Positions 1 through 5,360 of a DNA stretch of 64,000 nt are shown here, piece after piece. The notes below the pieces were generated by a model that saw only the letters and a program-made list of their open reading frames with translations, was not told where the DNA came from and did not search any database. Position 1 is the first letter of the stretch; each line of letters begins with the position of its first letter. A program made the position numbers and the translations under genes. Where the stretch lies: assembly GCA_025451275.1 (NCBI GenBank), contig JANWKR010000010.1, forward strand, positions 1 to 64,000. Reading direction: 5' to 3'. The stretch is from Steroidobacteraceae bacterium (GTDB lineage: Bacteria; Pseudomonadota; Gammaproteobacteria; Steroidobacterales; Steroidobacteraceae).

Positions 1-114
1 GTGCTGAGACTGCCCGGGCGCTCGAGCGGCGCCGACCAGGACGTACGCCGTGCGCTCGAGCTTGGCCTGCCGGTGTACCGGCGCCTGGAGGACGTGCCCG
101 CGCACGAGCCTTGA
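1..114 (+). CDS. C-terminal fragment, possibly a DUF4406-like (nucleotide-binding fold) protein
   Basis: An open frame runs from the window edge to a TGA at 112-114 and gives about 37 residues. It contains LPGRSSGADQDVRRALELGL followed by a PVYRRLEDVP end. A short loop, a helix of the type 'G-A-x-x-x-V-x-x-A-x-x-L-G-L-P-V-Y', and an end soon after recall the C-terminus of DUF4406 / nucleoside-deoxyribosyltransferase-like folds. The start lies outside the window, so length and function cannot be checked. The family suggestion rests on pattern only. Confidence 0.35.
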   Translation: MLRLPGRSSGADQDVRRALELGLPVYRRLEDVPAHEP

Positions 115-177
115 GCGCGGCGGCGCTTCACGGGACCATGGTGCTTTCCCCGCGCCACGTCAGAAAGGAAGGATCCC

Positions 178-609
178 ATGACCATCAAGACGCTCTACAC
201 CGCGCATGCCACCTCCGTCGGCGGCCGCAACGGCCACACCCAGTCCGCCGATGGGCTGGTCGGCGTCGACCTGTCCATCCCGAAGGCCATGGGCGGCCCC
301 GGCAAGCCCAACACCACGACGCCGGAAGACCTGTTCGCCGCCGGCTACGCCGCCTGCTTCGGCAGCGCCTGCGAATTCGTGTCGCGCCAGATGAAGCTGC
401 GCCCCACCCGGATCACCGTGCGCTCGGCGGTCAGCATCGGCGAGGCGCCGGGCGGCGGCTTCGGACTCGCGGTGGAGCTGGAGCCGGAAATCGCGGGCGT
501 CACGCAGGCGGAGGCGGAGAAGCTGGTGGCCGCCGCCCACGAGGTGTGCCCCTACTCGCGCGCGGTGCGCGGCAACGTGGACGTGACACTCAAGACCAAG
601 GCGGTGTGA
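178..609 (+). CDS. ohr: Ohr-type organic hydroperoxide resistance peroxidase (OsmC/Ohr family)
   Basis: 143 residues, the normal Ohr length. Ohr reduces organic hydroperoxides in the cytoplasm with a reactive cysteine pair, re-reduced by lipoyl proteins. Both cysteines are present: C60 in AAGYAACFGSAC and C124 in the family motif VCPYSRA. The N-terminal YTAHATSVGGRNGHTQS and the TTPEDLFAAGYAACF stretch fit Ohr better than OsmC or YhfA. A strong Shine-Dalgarno (AGGAAGGA) lies just before ATG 178. No OhrR-type regulator is visible beside it. The gene stands alone between the preceding gene tail and the convergent corA. Confidence 0.93.
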   Translation: MTIKTLYTAHATSVGGRNGHTQSADGLVGVDLSIPKAMGGPGKPNTTTPEDLFAAGYAACFGSACEFVSRQMKLRPTRITVRSAVSIGEAPGGGFGLAVELEPEIAGVTQAEAEKLVAAAHEVCPYSRAVRGNVDVTLKTKAV

Positions 610-625
610 CGCGCGCGGCGGCAGC

Positions 626-1600
626 CTACAGCCAGCCCTTGCTGCGGAAGTACACCCACGGGATGAGCGCGGACACCACCATCAGGCCGAGCGCCGCCCA
701 GACTCCCCAGGGCTCGTGCAGCCAGGGGATGTAGCTGAAGTTCATGCCGTAGAAGGCGCCGATCACCGACGGCGGCAGCATGAGCACGGTGACCACCGAG
801 AAGATCTTGAGGATGTTGTTCTGATCGATGGTCACCATGCCGAGGGTGGCATCGAGCAGGAACTGCACCTTGTCGCCGAGGAACGAGGCGTGGTCGGCGA
901 GTGCGCCGACGTCACGCGACACCGTGCGCAGGCGCAGCCGCGCCTCCTGCGTGACGCGCGCGTTGCCGCTCTCCTGCAGGAAGGTGAGCAGCCGCGACAG
1001 GCTCACCAGGCTCTCGCGCGCCTTCGACACCAGCTCGCCCCCGCGTCCGATCTGCTCGAGTTCGGCATGGAAATCGCGCCCGTGCCGCCGTCCCTGGCGG
1101 GGATGCGTGAGCACCCGCTGCGAGATGGCCTCGATGTCGGCGCCGACTTTCTCCAGCACGTCGGCGATGCGGTTGACGAACGCCTCGAGGAGGCCGGCGA
1201 GCAGCAGCGGCGCGGAGGTGCACGCGGCCGGGTGCGTCTGCGCGAAGGCGATGAAGCGCTGGAACGGCAGCGGGTCGGCGTAGCGGTTGGTGACCAGGCA
1301 GGCACCGGCGAGGATGAACGTGACCTGGGTGCTCTCGGCGAGATCGGTGTCGAGGCGCGTCACCACGGTGGCGGTGAGGTACAGCGAGCCGTTCTCTTCG
1401 TAGAGGCGGTTGGAGGCCTCGATCTCGCGCATTTCCTCGCGCGTCGGAACGTCGATGCCGAGCGCCTGCTCGACCAGCTGCTCCTCGGCCGCCGTCGGCT
1501 CGCGCAGGTCCAGCCACAGCGCCGCGGCGGGCAGCGCCGCGCCGGGCGCCGGCTCGTGCCGCACCAGACCGCCGGGGCCGGGGACGAAGATGTTCAGCAC
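626..1600 (-). CDS. corA: CorA-family magnesium/divalent cation channel
   Basis: 324 residues, normal for CorA. A long soluble N-terminal part (about 1-260) is followed by two C-terminal membrane helices. The signature GMN sits at residues 285-287 at the end of TM1 (FYGMNFSYIPW) with an acidic loop (HEPWG) before TM2. The protein ends in a short basic tail (FRSKGWL). CorA forms a pentameric inner-membrane channel for Mg2+ (also Co2+/Ni2+). It is convergent with ohr (16-base gap) and lies 28 bases downstream of dsbA on the same strand, so read-through from that operon is possible. Confidence 0.93.
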   Translation of the reverse strand: MLNIFVPGPGGLVRHEPAPGAALPAAALWLDLREPTAAEEQLVEQALGIDVPTREEMREIEASNRLYEENGSLYLTATVVTRLDTDLAESTQVTFILAGACLVTNRYADPLPFQRFIAFAQTHPAACTSAPLLLAGLLEAFVNRIADVLEKVGADIEAISQRVLTHPRQGRRHGRDFHAELEQIGRGGELVSKARESLVSLSRLLTFLQESGNARVTQEARLRLRTVSRDVGALADHASFLGDKVQFLLDATLGMVTIDQNNILKIFSVVTVLMLPPSVIGAFYGMNFSYIPWLHEPWGVWAALGLMVVSALIPWVYFRSKGWL

Positions 1601-1628
1601 GCGACGCGCTCGACCTGCGCGCGCCGGC

Positions 1629-2489
1629 TCAGTGGCCGCGCTCGGCCGCGACCAGGTCGTTGATGAGGTCGATGAGCTTGGCCTCGCCGCCGGCCTTGAT
1701 CACGTCGGTGGAGTAGCGGCCGTTCACGACGATGAACGGCACGCCCTCGACGTGGTAGCGCTGCGTGGTCTGCTCGGCGCGCTGCAGGTCGCTGTTCACC
1801 GAGAACGAGTTGTAGGCCTTGGCGAAATCGTCGGCGCTGACGCCGTTCTTGACGGCGAACGCCTGCTGCAGCCTGAAGCTTTCCTCGTCGCTGTCCCCGA
1901 CCAGCGGCGGCTTGCGATCGAGCTCGAGCTGGTGGATGGTCTCGAACGCCTTCTCGAACAGTCCCGGACGGTCGAGGGCCTCGATGGTGTAGTACAGGTG
2001 CGCGTGCGACTTCTGCAGCGCCTGCCAGATGACGTGCACGCGCACGAAGTCGACGTATGCCGGCTTGGTCTTCAGCCACGCGCGCAGCAGCGGCTCGAGG
2101 TCGTAGCAGTGCGGGCAGCCGAGCCAGAACACCTCGAGCACCTCGACGTGGCCGGGCGGCACGCTCGTGGGCTGCGTCGGCACGATCGGGTCGTAGTTGA
2201 CCCCGGCCTTCCATTTGCCGTCGGGCATCTGCGGCGGGAGCGAGGTCATCTTCTCGAGCGAGGCGTCGCTCTTGGCCTGCTGGTGGTCGGTTTCGTCCGC
2301 GCCGGACTCCTGCGAGGCGGTGGCCTGCTGGGTCTCGCTCTGCGGCGCGGCGGGCGGCGCCGCAGGCGGCGGTGCGGCCGGCTCGGTGGCTGCTGCCGGT
2401 GCGGCGGGCGTCGCGGCGGGCGGGGGCGGGGATTGCTGGCTGCAGGCGGCGAGCGCGGCGAGCGCCGCCAGGGCGAGGAGCCGCCGCAT
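1629..2489 (-). CDS. dsbA: DsbA-like thiol:disulfide interchange lipoprotein
   Basis: 286 residues. The catalytic CPHC lies at 125-128 in the thioredoxin-fold context FWLGCPHCYDLEP, and the cis-Pro loop is GVPFIVVNGRY. DsbA introduces disulfide bonds into exported proteins in the periplasm. Unusually, the N-terminus is a lipoprotein signal (MRRLLALAALAALAAC, lipobox LAAC, Cys16). About 60 residues of Pro/Ala/Gln-rich linker follow before the domain, so the enzyme is probably tethered to a membrane. The start ATG overlaps the stop of the cytochrome c4 gene by one base (TGATG), so the two are translationally coupled. That pairing near engB is common in gammaproteobacteria. Confidence 0.92.
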   Translation of the reverse strand: MRRLLALAALAALAACSQQSPPPPAATPAAPAAATEPAAPPPAAPPAAPQSETQQATASQESGADETDHQQAKSDASLEKMTSLPPQMPDGKWKAGVNYDPIVPTQPTSVPPGHVEVLEVFWLGCPHCYDLEPLLRAWLKTKPAYVDFVRVHVIWQALQKSHAHLYYTIEALDRPGLFEKAFETIHQLELDRKPPLVGDSDEESFRLQQAFAVKNGVSADDFAKAYNSFSVNSDLQRAEQTTQRYHVEGVPFIVVNGRYSTDVIKAGGEAKLIDLINDLVAAERGH

Positions 2490-3139
2490 CAGCGCATGCC
2501 CTGCAGGTAGGAAGCCACGTCGCGCATCTGCTCCGGGGTCAGGCGTTTGGCGATCGTGAACATCATGACGCCGTTGCGGCTCGCGGTCTCCGGGTTCGCG
2601 CCGCTGTAGCGCGCGCCGCTGGCATAGTCCTTGAGTTGCTTGATGACGTAAGCGGACTGCTGCGCGCGCAGCGCCGGGTAGCCGGCCGCGAGGTTGCCGC
2701 GGCCCGCCGGGCCGTGGCAGGCGATGCACGCGGGGACCTCGTGCGCCGGGTCGCCGTGCTGGTACAGCGCCTGGCCGGCCTGCCAGTAGGACGGGTCGGC
2801 CTCCAGGCCGGTCGGGGTCTGTGCCTCGTAGTAAACCGCGATGTCGTCGATGTCCTGGTCCTGCAGCGTCGCGGCCAGCGGTTTCATCACCGGGTTGTCG
2901 CGCGCACCGGAGCGGAACAGCCGCAGCTGCTCGGCGATGTAGACCGCGTTCTGGCCGGCCAGCCGCGGCCAGTCGGGGTTGGAACTGTTGCCGTTCGGGC
3001 CGTGACAGGAAGAGCACACGGCGGTCTTGGCGGCGCCGTCGGCCGCCTTGCCGTGCGTGAACGGCACGTCCGGGGTGGCCGCCAGGCAGGCCGAGGTCAA
3101 CACCAGTGCTGCGGCCATCCAACTCGAGGTGTGCGCCAT
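2489..3139 (-). CDS. Cytochrome c4-type di-haem c protein
   Basis: 216 residues from ATG 3139, which has GGAAAG about 8 bases upstream. The in-frame GTG/ATG further up would add a non-signal extension. There is a signal peptide (MAHTSSWMAAALVLTSACLA) and two CXXCH haem sites, C42-SS-CH and C138-IA-CH. Each begins a roughly 90-residue cytochrome c domain with Met axial-ligand candidates (NPVMKPLAATL and NGVMMFTIAKRLTPEQM). C4 cytochromes carry electrons in the periplasm to terminal oxidases. It is divergent from engB (84 bases between the starts) and coupled to dsbA downstream. Confidence 0.93.
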   Translation of the reverse strand: MAHTSSWMAAALVLTSACLAATPDVPFTHGKAADGAAKTAVCSSCHGPNGNSSNPDWPRLAGQNAVYIAEQLRLFRSGARDNPVMKPLAATLQDQDIDDIAVYYEAQTPTGLEADPSYWQAGQALYQHGDPAHEVPACIACHGPAGRGNLAAGYPALRAQQSAYVIKQLKDYASGARYSGANPETASRNGVMMFTIAKRLTPEQMRDVASYLQGMR

Positions 3140-3194
3140 CGTTGTCTTTCCGTCCGGTCCGGCGATGCGAGGGCGCGAATTGTACACTACGGCC

Positions 3195-3227
3195 ATGCGT
3201 GCGCTTTTTTACCCGCCCCCTGCATGA
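3195..3227 (+). other. Ten-codon upstream mini-ORF overlapping the engB start
   Basis: ATG 3195 opens a 10-codon frame (MRALFYPPPA) whose TGA at 3225-3227 overlaps the ATG of engB at 3224 (ATGA). It lies just after the TTGTACACTAC stretch that probably holds the engB promoter. A short proline-rich ORF ending on the start of a GTPase gene could couple translation, or be chance. Nothing else supports expression. Confidence 0.2.
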
Positions 3228-3811
3228 GCCGCTTCGGCGACGTGCGCTTTCTCATCAGCGCCGCGGCGCCGGCGCAGTTTCCCGCCGATCGCGGGGCCGA
3301 GGTGGCATTCGCGGGACGCTCCAACGCCGGCAAGTCGAGCGCCATCAACGCCATCGTGCACCACCAGGGACTGGCGCGTACCAGCAAGACCCCGGGGCGC
3401 ACGCGACTCATCAACTTCTTCGAGCTCGCGCCGGGCCAGCGCCTGGTGGACCTGCCGGGCTACGGCTATGCGAGCGCGCCCGAGGCACAGCGCCGCACCT
3501 GGCAGGGGCTCATCGAGGCGCTGCACGCGCGCGCCTCGCTCCGCGGGCTGTTCGTGATCGTGGACGTGCGGCGCGGCCTCGGCGATGCCGACCTGCAGCT
3601 GCTCGACTGGGCCGGCGACCGGCAGGCCCACGTGCTGCTGGCCAAGGCCGACAAGCTCGGCCACGGCCAGGGCAGCGCCGCGCTGCGTACGGCCGCGGCC
3701 CGGGTGGCGGGCCGCGCCAGCGTGCAGCTGTTCTCCGCGCTGAAGGGCACGGGCATGCGCGACGCCCAGGACACGCTCGAGGCCTGGCTCGGCGGAAAGA
3801 CCCGCAAATAA
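3224..3811 (+). CDS. engB: EngB/YihA/YsxC ribosome-biogenesis GTPase
   Basis: 195 residues, family-typical. This essential GTPase acts in assembly of the large ribosomal subunit. G1 is GRSNAGKSS at 31-39, G2 is in TSKTPGRT at 53-60, and G3 is DLPGYGYA at 76-83. G4 reads AKAD at 140-143 where TKAD (or NKxD) is usual; the essential K and D remain. ATG 3224 is chosen because the following MSRFGDVRFLISA lines up with the N-terminus of known YihA proteins. It is divergent from the cytochrome c4/dsbA pair. The 3' end overlaps the U-tract of the minus-strand terminator at 3806-3845. Confidence 0.95.
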   Translation: MSRFGDVRFLISAAAPAQFPADRGAEVAFAGRSNAGKSSAINAIVHHQGLARTSKTPGRTRLINFFELAPGQRLVDLPGYGYASAPEAQRRTWQGLIEALHARASLRGLFVIVDVRRGLGDADLQLLDWAGDRQAHVLLAKADKLGHGQGSAALRTAAARVAGRASVQLFSALKGTGMRDAQDTLEAWLGGKTRK

Positions 3812-3845
3812 AAAACCCCGGCGGTTTCCTAAGAAGCCGCCGGGG
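3806..3845 (-). terminator. Rho-independent terminator, minus-strand orientation
   Basis: On the minus strand, CCCCGGCGG (3845-3837) pairs with CCGCCGGGG (3824-3816). The stem extends inwards by four more pairs (including a G-T) to a four-base loop. The run TTTTTTATTT (3815-3806) follows. On the plus strand no T-run follows the hairpin, so it mainly ends transcripts coming from the right. Confidence 0.85.
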
Positions 3846-3985
3846 CAGACTAGCCCGGCACAGGTCTCATGAACCGGGTTTGTACCCGCTCAGGGAGGGA
3901 AGCGGGGAGTGCTTGCGCACTCAGTAAGTATGACGACCTGGGGGCCGCGGAGTTCCGGCAGGTCGTCCAAAAAATCACTTGGTAA
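3806..3985 (-). ncRNA. Candidate structured small RNA (or long 3' UTR) ending at the terminator
   Basis: The 224 bases between engB and the next gene hold no ORF but a series of perfect hairpins: GACGACCTG/CAGGTCGTC (3932-3940 with 3959-3967), GAGTGC-TTGC-GCACTC (3907-3922), and CCCGCT/AGCGGG (3885-3890 with 3901-3906), then the terminator. In minus-strand RNA the loop of the third hairpin reads UCCCUCCCUG, which is complementary to a Shine-Dalgarno. A TATGAT -10-like box lies just upstream (around 3987-3995) with no clear -35. No 4.5S, 6S, tmRNA or RNase P signature is present. The 5' end is a guess. It could also be the 3' UTR of the barrel gene ending at 4036. Confidence 0.42.
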
Positions 3986-4035
3986 ATCATAAGTTTGCTG
4001 AACGGGCTGTATCGTTCCCGCCACAGTCTGCCGGC

Positions 4036-4599
4036 TCAGAGGAAGCTCAGGACGACCGAGAGCGAGAAAATCCTAGCCCCGTTAGTGCTCGGGATATCGA
4101 AGCGCTCGTACTCGAGCCGCCCGCCGATGTTGCCAAAGTGGGCCTGGGCCCCGACGCCCCAGGCGAAATCGGTGCCCCGGTCCGAGAAGGCGAAGAAGCT
4201 GCTGGGTGGCAGCGTCCCGGCCGAGTTCGCGTCTCCGCTCAGCTTCCAGCGCGCCACCCCGGCCTTGCCGAAGACGTCGAGCCACGGCACGGGCAGCGGC
4301 AGGAAGCCGACGCCGTAGGCGGCGAAGGCCTTGGCGTCGGTGCTGGTGGTGCCGCCGATGAGCGTCTGGGTGTGGTTGCCGAGATCCATGTAGTCGGCCT
4401 CGATACCCAGCACGTGCAGCGGGCGCACCCCGGCGAACACCTTCCAGGAGGTCTTCTTGATGTCGCCGAACGCCACCCCGGTATGGGTCACGTCGTCGAC
4501 CTTGTCGTTGGACAGCCCGGCGCCGGCGTAGAGCAGCCCGTCGGCGCGCGCGGCGGTGGCGGCGAGCGCCAGCAACAAAAGGAGCGAGAACCTGCGCAT
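4036..4599 (-). CDS. Small outer-membrane beta-barrel protein (OMP_b-brl type), copy 1
   Basis: About 187 residues from ATG 4599, which has GAGG 7 bases upstream; a GTG at 4602 is adjacent. A signal peptide (MRRFSLLLLLALAATAARA) is followed by alternating amphipathic strands with Gly/aromatic turns (YAGAGLS, WKVFAGVRPL, GIEADYMDLG, GAQAHFGNIGGRLEYE). It ends in a strand with SVVLSFL, as in 8-stranded OmpA/OmpW-size barrels. The substrate or role is not visible. It is a tandem paralogue of the next gene; shared blocks include EADYxDLG and a DAKAFAAYxVGFLPxPVP segment. Confidence 0.75.
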   Translation of the reverse strand: MRRFSLLLLLALAATAARADGLLYAGAGLSNDKVDDVTHTGVAFGDIKKTSWKVFAGVRPLHVLGIEADYMDLGNHTQTLIGGTTSTDAKAFAAYGVGFLPLPVPWLDVFGKAGVARWKLSGDANSAGTLPPSSFFAFSDRGTDFAWGVGAQAHFGNIGGRLEYERFDIPSTNGARIFSLSVVLSFL

Positions 4600-4732
4600 C
4601 ACTGCACCTCGTTGTCATCCATGAAACAGACGGGACGTAGCCGCGCGGCGACAAGGCCGGCGGCGTGCGGTCCCGAGCTGGAATGACCGGCGGCGGCGGC
4701 GGAAGTTCGGCGGTGTGAGCCGCGCGCCCCGC

Positions 4733-5305
4733 CTAGAACAGCAGCATCGCGTCCAGCGAGATGACCTGCGCGCCGTTGGTGTGGGCGATGTTGAAGTTCT
4801 CGTATTCGAGACGCGCGCCGATGGCGCCGAAGTGCACCTGTGCGCCGGCGCCCCATGCGAACGCCGTGCCGTTGCGCGAGAAGGCGAACAGGCCCGCAGT
4901 GCCGGGTGTCGTGGTGTCGCCTTCGAGCTTCCAGCGCGACAGGCCCGCCTTGGCGTACAGATCGAGGAACGGCACCGGCACCGGCAGGAAGCCGACGGCG
5001 TAGGCCGCGAACGCCTTGGCGTCGGAGTGCGTGCTGCTCTGCCCGCCGGAGCCGGGCTGGAAGAGGCTGCCGCTGCCGGTGCCGAGATCCAGGTAGTCGG
5101 CCTCGACGCCGAGGAAGCTCAGCGGCCGCACTCCGGCGAGCGCCTTCCAGGAGGTGTGATCGATGTCGGCGAAGCTCAGATTGCTGTTGGTGATGTCGCT
5201 CAGCTTGTTGCGCGTGATGCCCGCGCCCACGTAGAACAGCGCGTCATCGGCGTACGCCAGCGCGCTCGTGAGCAGAAGCAGAGCGGCGAGCAGAAGTCTT
5301 GGCAT
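4733..5305 (-). CDS. Small outer-membrane beta-barrel protein, copy 2
   Basis: About 190 residues from the ATG that begins MPRLLLAALLLLTSALAYA (signal peptide). An in-frame ATG six codons upstream is less likely. The barrel pattern matches copy 1 strand by strand (YVGAGITRNKLSD, ALAGVRPLSFLGVEADYLDLG, FLDLYAKAGLSRWKLEGD, GAQVHFGAIGARLEYENF). It ends in LLF, a proper aromatic C-terminus for BAM recognition. The loop after EADYLDLG is Gly/Ser-rich and longer than in copy 1, so the pair probably diverged in surface loops. About 130 bases separate the copies. Function is unknown. Confidence 0.75.
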   Translation of the reverse strand: MPRLLLAALLLLTSALAYADDALFYVGAGITRNKLSDITNSNLSFADIDHTSWKALAGVRPLSFLGVEADYLDLGTGSGSLFQPGSGGQSSTHSDAKAFAAYAVGFLPVPVPFLDLYAKAGLSRWKLEGDTTTPGTAGLFAFSRNGTAFAWGAGAQVHFGAIGARLEYENFNIAHTNGAQVISLDAMLLF

Positions 5306-5360
5306 GTCGAGTCTCCGTGGCATGACCTGTGCCTAACGCGGCCGGCGGCCGCCAGTTGAC

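Noticed and set aside
3846-4035. The structured gap as a 4.5S, 6S, tmRNA or RNase P RNA
   Set aside because: None of the diagnostic motifs is present: no GGAAGGAAGCA-like SRP loop, no tmRNA 5' end, no RNase P core, no 6S bulge. It is kept as an unclassified candidate.
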